DNA from: Stackebrandtia endophytica
GTDB lineage: Bacteria > Actinomycetota > Actinomycetes > Mycobacteriales > Micromonosporaceae
Reading direction: 5' to 3'
Length of the DNA stretch: 64,000 nucleotides
Assembly (NCBI RefSeq): GCF_006716355.1
Contig: NZ_VFOW01000001.1
Coordinates: 5,208,001 to 5,272,000, forward strand
Shown in pieces: positions 35,435-45,548 of the stretch. Every line of letters starts with the position of its first letter. The first letter of the stretch is position 1. Below the pieces are notes generated by a model that saw only the letters and a list, made by a program, of their open reading frames with translations, ran no database searches and was not told the origin of the DNA. The translations under genes and the position numbers were made by a program.

Positions 35435-36889
35435 ATGCGAGGATCTGTTCGTACTGGTGGACATTCGAAGCGGCGAGGATCATCGATCGCTTCGACCGGA
35501 TTGATCGCGGTCGCCCTAGTGGCATCCGGGTGCCTGGGCGGCGCGGGTGACGAGACCGCCGCCGATCCGATGAGGAACGCCGACGTCACCGAATTCACCC
35601 TGACCATCACCTCCAACGCGATCGAAGGCGGAAAGAACTCCGACGGCGCCGAGTGGATCGAGGACTACGTGATTCCTCGTTTCGTTGAACAGCAGGCGGA
35701 GAAGGGCGTCACCGCGACCGTCAGGTTCCAACCGGTGGGAGTGGACGACGCGGAGTACAAGAGCCAGATCGGTCTCGATCTGGAGTCCGGCAAGGGCGCC
35801 GACATCATCGACGTCGACGGCATCTGGGTGGGGGAGTTCGCCGAGTCCAATTTCGTCAAGCCCCTCGACGAGGTGGTCGGGGCCGATGTCGTGTCGTCAT
35901 GGGACGGCTGGGATCAGATCCCCGAGTCGGTGCAGCAGAACGCCTCCTATCAGGACGTCCGTTATGGAGTTCCCACCGGCACCGACGGTCGGGTCATCTT
36001 CTTCAACCGGGATGTATTCGCCCAGGCCGGATTGCCCGCCGACTGGCAGCCGACCAGTTGGGAGGACATTCTCACAGCGGCACAGACCATCAAGGACGAA
36101 CTACCCGGCGACATCGTGCCGCTGCAACTCAACGCCGGCACCGCGATGGGGGAGGCCACCACGATGCAGGGCTTCCTGCCGTTGCTGGCCGCCGCGGGAG
36201 CCGAGATCCACCAGGACGGCAAGTGGCAGGGTGACACCCCCGCAGTCCGCCGGGTTCTGGAACTGTACGAGACCGTCTACGGTTCAGGCCTCGGCGATCC
36301 GGTGATGCAGGCCGAGGCGAAGGGCCGCGACCGGTCGTTCCAGCTGTTCACCGAAGGCAAGGTCGGCATGCTGTTGGAGAGCGACTACTTCTGGCGCTCG
36401 GTGGTGGCTCCCGGCGCCGAGGTGGCGCCGATGGCCGATCGCGACGAGGTCGTCGGTTACGCCAAGATCCCGGCAATAACCCCCGGTGCGGGTGTCAACG
36501 GACAGGACTTCGTGTCGATGTCGGGCGGTTCGGCCCGCGTCATCAACCCCAACACGGAGTTCCCGCAGCAGGCCTGGGAGCTGATGGAGTTCATGAACTC
36601 CTTCGAGGCCACCGAGGAACAGGTGGTTTCGGCGCCCCGGATCACTCACCGCGAGGACGTGAACGCCACGGTTCTGGCGAACGATCCGATGTTGACGTTC
36701 ATCGCCGAGGAGGTCGTCCCGTTGACGCTGTTCCGACCCGGCGTGCTGGAGTACCTCGACGTTTCGGTGGCGATCCAGGAGGCGACCTACGCCATCATCG
36801 ACGGCGCCACCGTGGACGAGGCCGTTGCGCGATACCAGTCCGAGCTGGAGGCCGTCGTCGGTGACCCCGATGCCATCGCCACCGGATGA
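35435..36889 (+). CDS. Sugar ABC transporter substrate-binding lipoprotein
   Basis: A 484-aa SBP_bac_1 protein. ATG 35435 follows TGAGGA; the N-terminus MRGSVRTGGHSKRRGSSIASTGLIAVALVASGCLGG has a lipobox (ASGC), so it is a lipoprotein. The mature part shows the usual solute-binding pattern (ADIIDVDGIWVGEFAESNFVKPLDEVV, GVPTGTDGRVIFFNRDVFAQAGLP, EGKVGMLLESDYFWRS, VSMSGGSARVINPNTEFPQQAWELMEFM). Substrate is inferred as a mannose-containing glycan from the GH38 neighbour. It is first gene behind the inverted-repeat promoter and its end overlaps the permease start. Confidence 0.88.
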   Translation: MRGSVRTGGHSKRRGSSIASTGLIAVALVASGCLGGAGDETAADPMRNADVTEFTLTITSNAIEGGKNSDGAEWIEDYVIPRFVEQQAEKGVTATVRFQPVGVDDAEYKSQIGLDLESGKGADIIDVDGIWVGEFAESNFVKPLDEVVGADVVSSWDGWDQIPESVQQNASYQDVRYGVPTGTDGRVIFFNRDVFAQAGLPADWQPTSWEDILTAAQTIKDELPGDIVPLQLNAGTAMGEATTMQGFLPLLAAAGAEIHQDGKWQGDTPAVRRVLELYETVYGSGLGDPVMQAEAKGRDRSFQLFTEGKVGMLLESDYFWRSVVAPGAEVAPMADRDEVVGYAKIPAITPGAGVNGQDFVSMSGGSARVINPNTEFPQQAWELMEFMNSFEATEEQVVSAPRITHREDVNATVLANDPMLTFIAEEVVPLTLFRPGVLEYLDVSVAIQEATYAIIDGATVDEAVARYQSELEAVVGDPDAIATG

Positions 36890-37820
36890 GCGACCGGTCG
36901 AAACGGCCGACCGGGTGGCCCCGTCCGAGTCCGGCCGACGCGCCACCACGGACGTGGTGGGTCTGGGCACCGCGCGGGCGGTCTGGTTCGTCGCCCCCGC
37001 GATGCTGCTCATCGGGATCTTCCTGCTGTTTCCGGCACTATGGACGCTCTATATAGGTTCGACGAACTTCGAGCGCACCGGGCCCAATCACGTCAACCCC
37101 GAGTACACCGGCATCGACAACTACACCTCGGTTCTCAGTGACCCGTCGTTCTACAACTCGTTGTGGGTCACGTTGCTGTTCGTGGTGTTCTCCGCCGTCA
37201 TCGGACAGAACGGGTTGGGTTTCTGGCTGGCCTGGTCACTTCGCCGAGTGGATCGGCGGGTTCGGCGAACCGTTGAGGCGCTGGTGCTGTTGGCGTGGAT
37301 TCTGCCCAGCTCGGTGGTGGCCTTCCTGTGGATCGCAATGCTGGATCGTCACGGCGGGACCGTCAACATGTTGTTGGACACCCCGGGGGCGGCCTGGTTG
37401 GTCGACTATCCCCTGGCGTCCATCATCATCTTCAACATCTGGCGCGGCACCGCGTTCTCCATGATGCTCTACAGCGCCGCCCTCTCGTCGGTGCCGCCGT
37501 CTCATCTGGAGACCGCGCAGTTGGCGGGCGCCACCGGTGCGCAGACCCTGCGAGACGTGGTCTTTCCGCACATTCGCGGCCACGTCCTGACGAACACCTT
37601 GCTGATCACCCTGTGGACCTTCAACGACTTCGGCCCTTTCCTGATCACCGCCGGTGGACCCGGAGATCAAACCGAGGTCGCGGCGGTGTACCTCTACAAC
37701 ACCGCCATCCGCGACGGCGATCTTGGCTACAGTGGAGCGATATCGCTGATGATCCTGTTGGCCAACGTCGTGATGGCGTTGACCTACCGGAGGATGCTGC
37801 GGAAGCGGAGTGCGACATGA
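36861..37820 (+). CDS. Sugar ABC transporter permease (MalF/UgpA type)
   Basis: A 319-aa membrane subunit with six predicted helices starting ARAVWFVAPAMLLIGIFLLFPALWTLYIG. GTG 36861 is chosen because GGAGG (36847-36851) is 9 nt upstream; ATG 36870 is an alternative. Either start lies within the binding-protein gene, giving a 20-29 nt overlap. The EAA loop reads HLETAQLAGATGAQTLRDVVFPHIRGHVLTNTLL. The TGA overlaps the next ATG. Confidence 0.88.
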   Translation: MTPMPSPPDERPVETADRVAPSESGRRATTDVVGLGTARAVWFVAPAMLLIGIFLLFPALWTLYIGSTNFERTGPNHVNPEYTGIDNYTSVLSDPSFYNSLWVTLLFVVFSAVIGQNGLGFWLAWSLRRVDRRVRRTVEALVLLAWILPSSVVAFLWIAMLDRHGGTVNMLLDTPGAAWLVDYPLASIIIFNIWRGTAFSMMLYSAALSSVPPSHLETAQLAGATGAQTLRDVVFPHIRGHVLTNTLLITLWTFNDFGPFLITAGGPGDQTEVAAVYLYNTAIRDGDLGYSGAISLMILLANVVMALTYRRMLRKRSAT

Positions 37821-38701
37821 CCCCGCCCGGAGACGCCGACCGTTCCTCGGCGGCACGCCGAGTCGCTTGGCGGATGGCCGGTCGGATCGGGTTCTACTCG
37901 GTGACCTGCCTGATCGCCGCGTTCTTCGCGATCCCGCTGCTGTGGCTGATCTCGGCGCCCTTCGACGCCAGCCCCACCTACGCGGTGGAGTTTCCCGAGG
38001 TCACGTTGGCGAACTTCGCGACCATCCTGGCCAACCCGTACGCCCTACCGTCGCTGTTGAACTCGGTGATCCTGGCGATCGGAACCGCCGCCTTCGTCGT
38101 CATCGGTGCCGCACTGGCCGCCTACGCACTGTCGCGGGTACGCATCCCCGGCCGGGACGCGCTGCTGTACCTACTGCTACTGCTGTCCAGCGTCGTCACC
38201 GGAACCGCCGCGATGGTCCCGTTGTTCCTGCTGGTGTCGGAGATCGGCGCGGCGATCCACCCGGTCCTGGGCATCGACTCCCACTTCGCGGTGATGTTGG
38301 TGATGAGCAGCGGACTGTTGCCGGCGGCGATCTTCATGTTGAAGGACTTCGTCGACGGCATCCCGCCCTCCTACGAGGAATCCGCCCGGGTCTTCGGGGC
38401 ATCCCCGTTCCGGGTGCTGAAGGACATCGTCGTCCCGCTGATCACCCCCGGCCTGGCGACCATCACGGTGTGGACGGTGGTCAACGTGTGGGGCAACTTC
38501 CTGGTGCCGTTCATCCTGTTGCGCGACGCCGACAAGCAGCCGGCCGCCGTCCTCATGCGAACGCTGTACACCGAGGCCGGGCAACCCAACCTGGCGCTGT
38601 TGGCGACGTTCTCACTGCTGTACTCGCTGCCGGTGGTGCTGATGTACCTGTTCGTCTCCAAACGGTACGGCTTCCGCTTCCACGGAGGAATCAAGAGCTG
38701 A
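37817..38701 (+). CDS. Sugar ABC transporter permease (MalG/UgpE type)
   Basis: A 294-aa membrane protein. It starts with ATG 37817 overlapping the previous stop (ATGA) and runs MTPPGDADRSSAARRVAWRMAGRIGFYSVTCLIAAFFAIPLLWLISAPF, then six helices. The EAA loop is YEESARVFGASPFRVLKDIVVPLITPGLATI. The protein ends KRYGFRFHGGIKS, typical for MalG-like subunits. Its stop overlaps the ATPase start, so the four transporter genes are tightly coupled. Confidence 0.9.
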   Translation: MTPPGDADRSSAARRVAWRMAGRIGFYSVTCLIAAFFAIPLLWLISAPFDASPTYAVEFPEVTLANFATILANPYALPSLLNSVILAIGTAAFVVIGAALAAYALSRVRIPGRDALLYLLLLLSSVVTGTAAMVPLFLLVSEIGAAIHPVLGIDSHFAVMLVMSSGLLPAAIFMLKDFVDGIPPSYEESARVFGASPFRVLKDIVVPLITPGLATITVWTVVNVWGNFLVPFILLRDADKQPAAVLMRTLYTEAGQPNLALLATFSLLYSLPVVLMYLFVSKRYGFRFHGGIKS

Positions 38702-39795
38702 TGACGCAGATCGCCCTGACAGGTCTCACCAAGGTGTTCGACGGTAACGTCACCGCCCTGGACTCCCTCGACCTCACCATCGAAACCGGGGAGTTCTTCG
38801 CCCTACTCGGACCGTCCGGCTGCGGGAAGACCACCCTGCTGCGCACCATCGCCGGATTGGAGAACGCCACCTCGGGCGCCATCCGGTTGGGAGACCGCGA
38901 TGTCACCCGGGTGGCGGCGGGTTCCCGCGATGTTGCGATGGTCTTCCAGGATTACGCGCTCTTTCCGCACATGAGCGTTCTCGACAACATCGGCTATCCG
39001 CTGAAGATCCGCGGACAGTCCAAAGAGGCGCGTGGCGACCAGTCGCAACGAGTGGGTGAGCAACTGGGCCTGTCACACCTGATGGAGCGCCGGCCCGCCG
39101 CTCTGTCGGGTGGTCAACAACAGCGGGTGGCGCTGGCGCGCGCGGTGGCCTGCCACCCCTCACTCTTCCTGTTCGACGAACCGCTCTCCAATCTGGACGC
39201 CCGACTTCGCCTGGAGGCGCGGGGGTTCCTCAAACGACTGCAACGCGAACTCGGCGTCACCACCGTGTTCGTCACTCACGACCAGGCCGAGGCCCTGGCC
39301 CTGGCCGACCGGATAGCGGTCATGGAGGCGGGTCGGATCCGCCAACTGGGCACCCCGCGCCAGGTGTTCCGACGCCCCGCCAACACCTTCGTCGCCAACT
39401 TCATCGGTTCGACGCCGATGAACCTCGTCGACGCCACCATCGGCGGTGACGACGTCGAGATCGCCGGGGGACGACTGCCCGTCCCGGACGAGCTGCGCGG
39501 TGTCCTTCCCACGGGCACCCCGGTGATCGTCGGGATGCGGCCGGAGTACGTGCGGTTGAGTGCCCAACCCGCCGCGTCCTCGATCGTCGGGGAGGTGGCG
39601 ATCCTGGAGCACCTCGGCGCCACCACCCTGGTCACCGTCGACTGTGACGGTGAGGCGGTGTCGGCCACCGTCCCCGAAGACGCCGAACCCGCACCCGGGG
39701 ACCGGGTCCACCTGAGCCCGCAACCGGGCCGGATGCTGCTGTACGGTCGCGACGACGGCGAACTCATCGAAACCCGAGGCGGTGACACGGCGTGA
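38701..39795 (+). CDS. Sugar ABC transporter ATP-binding protein (UgpC/MalK type)
   Basis: A 364-aa ATPase with ATG at 38701 overlapping the previous TGA by one base. Walker A GPSGCGKTT near residue 37, Q-loop FQDYALFPHMSV, signature LSGGQQQRVALARAVA, Walker B LFLFDEPLSNLDARLR, H-loop VFVTHDQAEALALADR; the C-terminal part (about 240-364) is a TOBE/MOP regulatory domain (GMRPEYVRLSAQPAASSIVGEVAILEHLGATTLVTVDCDG). A dedicated ATPase contrasts with the ngc operon, which has none, so this importer is self-sufficient. Confidence 0.92.
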   Translation: MTQIALTGLTKVFDGNVTALDSLDLTIETGEFFALLGPSGCGKTTLLRTIAGLENATSGAIRLGDRDVTRVAAGSRDVAMVFQDYALFPHMSVLDNIGYPLKIRGQSKEARGDQSQRVGEQLGLSHLMERRPAALSGGQQQRVALARAVACHPSLFLFDEPLSNLDARLRLEARGFLKRLQRELGVTTVFVTHDQAEALALADRIAVMEAGRIRQLGTPRQVFRRPANTFVANFIGSTPMNLVDATIGGDDVEIAGGRLPVPDELRGVLPTGTPVIVGMRPEYVRLSAQPAASSIVGEVAILEHLGATTLVTVDCDGEAVSATVPEDAEPAPGDRVHLSPQPGRMLLYGRDDGELIETRGGDTA

Positions 39796-41003
39796 GCCGT
39801 ACGGTGTACGACGGAGTCTTCACCCCCGACGACCGGGTCGAACAGTTCTACCGGTACCTGCCGTTCGAGGTTCCGGCTCGCGCCGGGTCGATCCGGGTCA
39901 CGCTCGACTACCGGGGCGACGGCGCCGTCATCGACCTCGGGTGCATGGGCGAGGACGGGTTCCGCGGCTGGTCGGGAGGTGCCCGGTCCCAATTCACGAT
40001 CGCCGCCACGACGGCGACGCCCGGGTACCGAGCAGCAGACCTCGAACCCGGCACCTGGCAGGTCATGCTCGGCCTGCACCGCATCCCCGGTGAGGTGCCC
40101 TACCGAGTCGAGATCACGGTGAGCGGACAGGACCCGCCGTCCGTCGCCACCGACCCGGTCGTGGTCACCCCGGCCCCACCGCGGCGCCTACCGGCGGTGG
40201 CGGGCAGGCGCTGGCTCGCCGGTGATCTTCACAGCCACTCGGAGCATTCCGACGGGGAGCGGAGTCTGCCCCGGCTGGCCGCCGGTGCCGCTGAAGCCGG
40301 CTTGGAATTCCTGGCCGTCACCGACCACAACACGATCAGTCACCACCGGCACCTGAGCGAGGTGACGGGGGTACTCCTGTTGCCGGGACAGGAGATCACC
40401 ACCGACCGGGGGCATGCCAACGCCTTCGGAGACATCGGTTGGATCGACTTTCGCCAGTCCGGTCAACAGTGGATGGTCGAGGTCGCTCGTCGCGGCGGTG
40501 TCATCTCGGTCAACCACCCGATCGCGACAGACTGCGCCTGGCAGTACCCGTTGGCCGATCAGCCGTCGATGGCCGAGATCTGGCACTGCACCTGGCGCGA
40601 CCGCACCTGGCGTGGCCCGTTGGCGTGGTGGTTGTCGGCCGGTCCCGATGTCGCGGCCGTCGGCGGTTCGGACTTCCACTCGCCCGGTAGGGACCGTCCC
40701 ATCGGCACCCCGGTCACCTGGGTGGGGGTTCCGGCGGGCGAACCGGTCTCCACCGAACTGGTGATGGCCGGATTGAAAGCCCGCGAGACGGCCGTCAGCG
40801 CTCATCGTGACGGTCCGGTCCTGCTTCCCGTCGCGGGCGAGCTGATAGCCGTCGACGCCGACGGCGCGATCCTGACGGATTTCACCGGGCGTCGTCGCAT
40901 GGTGCGCGGTGACCTGGCCACCTTCGCCGGTCGTCCCGGTGGTCACTGGCTGGAGGATGCCCGGGGCCAGGTCCTGGCACTGTGCCGGCTGTCCGGGAGC
41001 TGA
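39792..41003 (+). CDS. PHP-fold CehA/McbA-type metallohydrolase
   Basis: A 403-aa protein coupled to the ATPase gene (GTGA overlap, GTG 39792). About residues 1-125 form a beta-rich domain; about 135-340 form a PHP metal-hydrolase domain: GDLHSHSEHSDGERSLPRL (HxH metal ligands), LEFLAVTDHNTISHHRHL, LPGQEITTDRGHANAF, GVISVNHPI, and VGGSDFHSPGRD. PHP enzymes hydrolyse phosphoesters or, in CehA/McbA, carbamate esters. In this operon a phosphoester or ester bond in an imported mannoside is the likely target, which is inference. No signal peptide, so it acts inside the cell like the mannosidase. Confidence 0.82.
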   Translation: MSRTVYDGVFTPDDRVEQFYRYLPFEVPARAGSIRVTLDYRGDGAVIDLGCMGEDGFRGWSGGARSQFTIAATTATPGYRAADLEPGTWQVMLGLHRIPGEVPYRVEITVSGQDPPSVATDPVVVTPAPPRRLPAVAGRRWLAGDLHSHSEHSDGERSLPRLAAGAAEAGLEFLAVTDHNTISHHRHLSEVTGVLLLPGQEITTDRGHANAFGDIGWIDFRQSGQQWMVEVARRGGVISVNHPIATDCAWQYPLADQPSMAEIWHCTWRDRTWRGPLAWWLSAGPDVAAVGGSDFHSPGRDRPIGTPVTWVGVPAGEPVSTELVMAGLKARETAVSAHRDGPVLLPVAGELIAVDADGAILTDFTGRRRMVRGDLATFAGRPGGHWLEDARGQVLALCRLSGS

Positions 41004-41133
41004 CCGGGTTCGAACGAGACGGCCGTTCGACTCTCGGCGGTCGCCACCGGTACACCGCGTCAGGGGAAGCCCCGGGTACGCCTCATCTCGCTTCGGTGAG
41101 TCGTGTGTCGACAAGCCGGGTACGCCGCGGCCT

Positions 41134-41155
41134 CGCTCCCGTCAACGTGGGAGCG
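41134..41155 (+). terminator. Hairpin after the mannosidase/ABC/PHP operon
   Basis: Stem CGCTCCC (41134-41140) with GGGAGCG (41149-41155), loop 8 nt. A second, weaker hairpin TCGAACG/CGTTCGA lies at 41010-41030, 7 nt after the PHP stop. Together they probably end the operon. Confidence 0.55.
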
Positions 41156-41278
41156 CCTGGATTTACCCTGAAACGCCGGTGGTGAACCGGCCACCGCACT
41201 AGCCTGAGCAGTGGCCGAGTCGTGTTCGACACCGCCGAATGCGGGCGAACGCACCGATCCACCACGTTGGAGTCTGGT

Positions 41279-43699
41279 ATGCCTCATCCGCAGGATGGCC
41301 CCGTCGCATCGCAGTCTCGACCGGCCGACGATCTGCTGTACGGCATCGACGCGTACTGGCGCGCGACCAATTACCTCTCGGTGGGACAGATCTACCTGCT
41401 GGACAACCCACTGATGGCTCAACCGCTTCGCCCCGAACACATCAAGCCGAGACTGTTGGGGCACTGGGGGACCACACCCGGCATCAACTTCTGTCTGGCG
41501 CACCTCAACCGGGTGATCAAGCAGCGTGACCTGGATCTGATGTATGTGATCGGTCCCGGTCACGGAGGCCCCGCCGCGCTGGCCAACGCCTGGCTGGAGG
41601 GCAGCTACCGGGAGGCCTACCCCGATGTCGGCCGTGATGAGGCGGGGATGCGCACGCTGTTTCGTCAGTTCTCCTTTCCCGGCGGAGTGCCCAGCCACGT
41701 CGCACCGGAGGTACCCGGCTCGATCCACGAGGGCGGCGAACTGGGTTACTCGCTGGCACACGCGTTCGGCGCGGCGTTCGACAACCCGGATCTGGTGGTG
41801 GCCTGCGTTATCGGCGACGGTGAGGCCGAAACCGGTCCGCTGGCCGCCAGTTGGCACTCCAACAAATTCTGTGACCCGGTCGGCGACGGCGCGGTCATCC
41901 CGATCCTGCATCTCAACGGATACAAGATCGCCAATCCCACGATTCTGGCCCGCATCGCCGGGTCTGAACTGGACGGTCTGCTGCGCGGTTACGGGTGGAG
42001 CCCCCACTACGTCGTCGGTGACGACCCCGCCGTCATGCATCAGACGATGGCGCAGACCCTCGACACCGTCCTCGACGAGATCGGTCAGATTCAGCACGCC
42101 GCGCGGGTCGAGGGTGATCGGCGCCGACCCTACTGGCCCATGATCGTGTTGGGTACTCCGAAGGGCTGGACCGGACCCACCCGCGTCGACGGCCTCCAAG
42201 TCGAGGGCACCTGGCGCGCCCACCAGGTCCCGCTGGCGCACGTTCGCGACGACCCCAAGCACTTGAAGATGCTGGAGAAGTGGCTGCTGTCCTATCGACC
42301 GGACGAACTGTTCGAACCCTCCGGGGAGCCGGTCGCGGTCGTGCGAGAGGCCGCACCGGTGGGGGACCGGCGGATGGGGTCCAATCCGCACGCCAACGGC
42401 GGTCGGCTGCGCCGTGCCCTGGTCATGCCCGATTGGCGCCGCTACACCACCGAACTGCCCAGGCCCGGTGCGGCCTCCACCGAACCCACTCGCGCGCTGG
42501 GCAGGTTGTTGCGCGACGTGATCCGCGGCAATCAGCAGGACTTCCGGCTGTTTGGCCCCGACGAGACCGCCTCCAACCGACTCGACGCGGTATACGAGGC
42601 CACCGACAAGGTGTGGCAGGCCGAGATCCTCGCCGGTGACGAGCACCTGGCGGGACGCGGTCGGGTCATGGAGGTACTGTCGGAGCATCTGTGTCAGGGC
42701 TGGTTGGAGGGTTACCTGCTCACCGGTCGCCACGGCCTGTTCTCCTGCTACGAGGCGTTCGTCCACATCGTCGACTCGATGTTCAACCAACATGCCAAGT
42801 GGCTCAAGGTCTCCCGTGAACTCGCCTGGCGACGCCCCGTCTCATCGCTCAACTACCTGTTGACCTCGCACGTCTGGCGACAAGACCACAATGGGTTCTC
42901 CCATCAGGATCCCGGCTTCATCGACCACGTCGTGAACAAGAAATCCGACGTCATCCGGGTCTACCTGCCGCCGGACGCCAACTCACTGCTGTGTGTGGCC
43001 GACCACGTCCTGCGCAGCACCGACTACGTCAACGTGGTGGTCGCCGGAAAGAACGAGACCTACGACTGGCTGGACGCCGACGCCGCCGCGCTCCACTGTG
43101 CTCGGGGCGTCGGGATCTGGGATTGGGCCGGTACCGAGACCGACGACTCCGAACCCGACGTCGTCCTCGGATGCGCCGGTGACGCGCCGACCCTGGAGAT
43201 CCTCGCGGCGGCGGCCATCCTGCGGGAGCACGTGCCCGAACTGGTGGTCCGGGTGGTCAACGTCGTCGATCTGATGCGCCTGCAATCGGAGAGCCTCCAT
43301 CCCCACGGTATGAGCGACCGCGAGTATGACGCGATCTTCACCCCCGACCGGCCCGTGATCTTCGCCTACCACGGCTACCCGTGGTTGATCCACCGTCTCA
43401 CCTATCGCCGCAGCGGCCATGACAACCTTCACGTGCGCGGCTACCTGGAGGAGGGCACCACCACCACGCCGTTCGACATGTTGGTACGCAACGACATGGA
43501 CCGTTTCCAGTTGGTCATCGACGTCATCGACCGAGTTCCCGGACTGGGACAGCGCACCGCGCGGGTGCGACAGTCGATGCAGGACACTCGCGAACGTCAC
43601 CGACGCTGGGTGCGTGAACACGGTGAGGATCTCCCCGAGGTACGCAACTGGGTGTGGCCGGACGCCCTGGTGCACTCGGCGGCGCCCGGCCAGCCCTGA
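41279..43699 (+). CDS. xfp: Phosphoketolase (xylulose-5-P/fructose-6-P)
   Basis: An 806-aa thiamine-diphosphate enzyme that splits xylulose 5-phosphate (and usually fructose 6-phosphate) with phosphate to acetyl phosphate plus an aldose phosphate. ATG 41279 follows GGAG. Family motifs: [69 protein letters not shown]-binding [37 protein letters not shown], and [34 protein letters not shown]. Length is normal. No acetate kinase or phosphotransacetylase lies next to it; it seems monocistronic and converges with the GHL10 gene after 10 nt. Confidence 0.95.
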   Translation: MPHPQDGPVASQSRPADDLLYGIDAYWRATNYLSVGQIYLLDNPLMAQPLRPEHIKPRLLGHWGTTPGINFCLAHLNRVIKQRDLDLMYVIGPGHGGPAALANAWLEGSYREAYPDVGRDEAGMRTLFRQFSFPGGVPSHVAPEVPGSIHEGGELGYSLAHAFGAAFDNPDLVVACVIGDGEAETGPLAASWHSNKFCDPVGDGAVIPILHLNGYKIANPTILARIAGSELDGLLRGYGWSPHYVVGDDPAVMHQTMAQTLDTVLDEIGQIQHAARVEGDRRRPYWPMIVLGTPKGWTGPTRVDGLQVEGTWRAHQVPLAHVRDDPKHLKMLEKWLLSYRPDELFEPSGEPVAVVREAAPVGDRRMGSNPHANGGRLRRALVMPDWRRYTTELPRPGAASTEPTRALGRLLRDVIRGNQQDFRLFGPDETASNRLDAVYEATDKVWQAEILAGDEHLAGRGRVMEVLSEHLCQGWLEGYLLTGRHGLFSCYEAFVHIVDSMFNQHAKWLKVSRELAWRRPVSSLNYLLTSHVWRQDHNGFSHQDPGFIDHVVNKKSDVIRVYLPPDANSLLCVADHVLRSTDYVNVVVAGKNETYDWLDADAAALHCARGVGIWDWAGTETDDSEPDVVLGCAGDAPTLEILAAAAILREHVPELVVRVVNVVDLMRLQSESLHPHGMSDREYDAIFTPDRPVIFAYHGYPWLIHRLTYRRSGHDNLHVRGYLEEGTTTTPFDMLVRNDMDRFQLVIDVIDRVPGLGQRTARVRQSMQDTRERHRRWVREHGEDLPEVRNWVWPDALVHSAAPGQP

Positions 43700-43709
43700 A
43701 GAACTGCGT

Positions 43710-45275
43710 CTATGGCAGCGGAATGAGCCTGGTGAAGTCGGCGGAGGCGATGTCACCGGCGGTCACCCTGACCACCGCCAACGGGGTACCCACCACACCG
43801 TCGGGCATCGTGATCTTCACGAAGTACACGCCCGGATCAACATTGGCGAAACCGAACCAGCCGGTTCCGTCACTGAGACGCTCCTGAGTGGATCCCGAAC
43901 CGGTGATCGGTTCCAGGGTGAACCGGACCTGGTCGAGGGGGACCCCGGTGATCAGGTTCGCCTGACCCACCACTTGACCGGTGGTCGGCTGTGTCTTCCA
44001 GGTCATCTCCGGTACCGACGCCTTCTGCGCGAACGGCGCGTCCTGGCCGACGGTGAGGGCCTCGATCAGCTTCTGACGTTCCGAATCACGCAGCGAAGCG
44101 TCACCGTTGGCATCCAGACTGGTCACCGCGTAGGAGTAACCCGACCAACCCGCCATCGTGTTGCCGGCCGTCGTCGGGGCCAGGGCGTCCCGAACCTGGT
44201 CGACGCTGTCCTCGATGCTGTTGAGGTACAACGCGGGGCCGGAGACCGAGTGTCGGTCACCCTGCCAGTCGGCGAGTACCTCGTTCCACTCGTCGAACAT
44301 CTGCGCCTGGTCGTCCATCCAGTTGCGCTTGTAGTTCATCGCGACCGTGGTGTCGACGATGCCCTCGGCCAACCAGGCTTTCCAGTCCTGCAACACCTCC
44401 GCGTACGGGCGGGTCTGTTCCCAGCTGCCCATCGTCTGCGGGCCGTAGGCGTAGGTGATGCCGTCGTGAGACAACCGGGCCAGCGGGTTGATCTCGTACA
44501 TGGCCAGGTAGATCTTGCGAACCAGGTTGGTGATCTGCTCACGTCGCCAGTCACCCCACGCCGCGTCCTCGGGGGCGGGGACGTCGGTGCGACCGGTCAA
44601 CTCCTGGAACCGGGCGACCGACACGTCGTTGTAACCCCAGTCGGAGTGGGTGGTGGTGGAACTGCCGTCGGGGTAACGGACGTAGTCGAGGTTGATGCCG
44701 TCCACATCGTATTGGGAGACGATGCTGCGCACCCCGTCGACGATGTAGGCCGCCGCCTCCGGGTGACCGGGGTCGACATAGGCGTTGGCGCCGACCAGTT
44801 CGCTGCCGTCGGCCTTCTTGTTGAGCCAGCGGTCCTCGCCGGTCGCCGACGGTCCGTGCTGGTTGAACACGTGCTCCGGCGAGCGGGGCGGGGTCGCCGA
44901 GTTCCACATCGTGTTGACGTTGACCCAGGCGTGCACCTCGATGCCGGCGGCATGGGCCTGTTCGATGACCTCGTCGAGCGGGTCGTAGGGTGCCGGGGTG
45001 ATCGCGGCGTCGGTGCGCGGGTACAGGGCTCGGTTGCAGAAGCAGTCGTATCGTCGCGCCACCTGCACGATCAGCGCGTTGACGTTGAGCTGGGTGGCCT
45101 CCTCGACCAGAGTGGAGACCTGGTCGGGGGTGTAGATGCCGTCGTTGAACGCGTCCACCCAGAGACTGCGCCATTGTTCGGGCGGTGGTTCCTCGGCGGC
45201 GGCGGGTGTGGCGGTGAACAGAGCGGCCAACAGGCCGATCATTGCCATCCATGCGGTGGCGGCCCGGCGTTTCAT
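43710..45275 (-). CDS. Secreted GHL10-family glycoside-hydrolase-like protein
   Basis: A 521-aa exported protein. MKRRAATAWMAMIGLLAALFTATPAAAEE is a Sec signal with likely cleavage after AAA. The main domain (about 35-400) matches the GHL10/DUF187 TIM barrel: QWRSLWVDAFNDGIYTPDQVSTLVEEATQLNVNALIVQVARRYD, HAAGIEVHAWVNVNTMWN, ANAYVDPGHPEAAAYIVDGVRSIVSQYDVDGINLDYVRYPD. The C-terminal part (about 425-520) is an Ig/carboxypeptidase-regulatory-like beta domain. Some GHL10 proteins cut glycans next to peptidoglycan-type chains, but the substrate here is unknown. ATG 45275 is preferred over 45278 because GGAGG then sits 6 nt upstream. Confidence 0.85.
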   Translation of the reverse strand: MKRRAATAWMAMIGLLAALFTATPAAAEEPPPEQWRSLWVDAFNDGIYTPDQVSTLVEEATQLNVNALIVQVARRYDCFCNRALYPRTDAAITPAPYDPLDEVIEQAHAAGIEVHAWVNVNTMWNSATPPRSPEHVFNQHGPSATGEDRWLNKKADGSELVGANAYVDPGHPEAAAYIVDGVRSIVSQYDVDGINLDYVRYPDGSSTTTHSDWGYNDVSVARFQELTGRTDVPAPEDAAWGDWRREQITNLVRKIYLAMYEINPLARLSHDGITYAYGPQTMGSWEQTRPYAEVLQDWKAWLAEGIVDTTVAMNYKRNWMDDQAQMFDEWNEVLADWQGDRHSVSGPALYLNSIEDSVDQVRDALAPTTAGNTMAGWSGYSYAVTSLDANGDASLRDSERQKLIEALTVGQDAPFAQKASVPEMTWKTQPTTGQVVGQANLITGVPLDQVRFTLEPITGSGSTQERLSDGTGWFGFANVDPGVYFVKITMPDGVVGTPLAVVRVTAGDIASADFTRLIPLP

Positions 45276-45548
45276 CATCGTCCTCCGTTGGGCGATTCGA
45301 AGGTGGGTCGCGCGGTGCGCGTACCTGGGAGCACTTTCGGATGTGAGCCTAGAGCGATCTGCTATATCGACGTCTATAAAAATGCCATGAGGTGAGTGCG
45401 CGACCCCGCGATCGGAGAGAGGTCGGTGCTCACTGTGGAACCCTCACCCGAATCGGTGCCTCGAACGACGCAAAAGCCGTGAACCCCTGCTGGCCGAACC
45501 CGAAAGTCATAGCATCAGCACGGCGGGCCGTATATGTGAGGGGGCACC
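45276..45548. promoter_or_regulatory. Divergent gap between GHL10 gene and catalase
   Basis: A 273-bp gap with an A/T-rich island near 45360-45395 containing TATAAA at 45375-45380, a candidate -10 for either gene. GGGGGC just before ATG 45549 is the catalase ribosome site. No Fur/PerR-like or OxyR-like box was recognised. Confidence 0.35.

Noticed and set aside
37295-37816. Upstream part of the frame that contains the second sugar permease
   Set aside because: It overlaps the first permease in another frame and has no membrane pattern; ATG 37817 overlaps the previous stop in the usual way.
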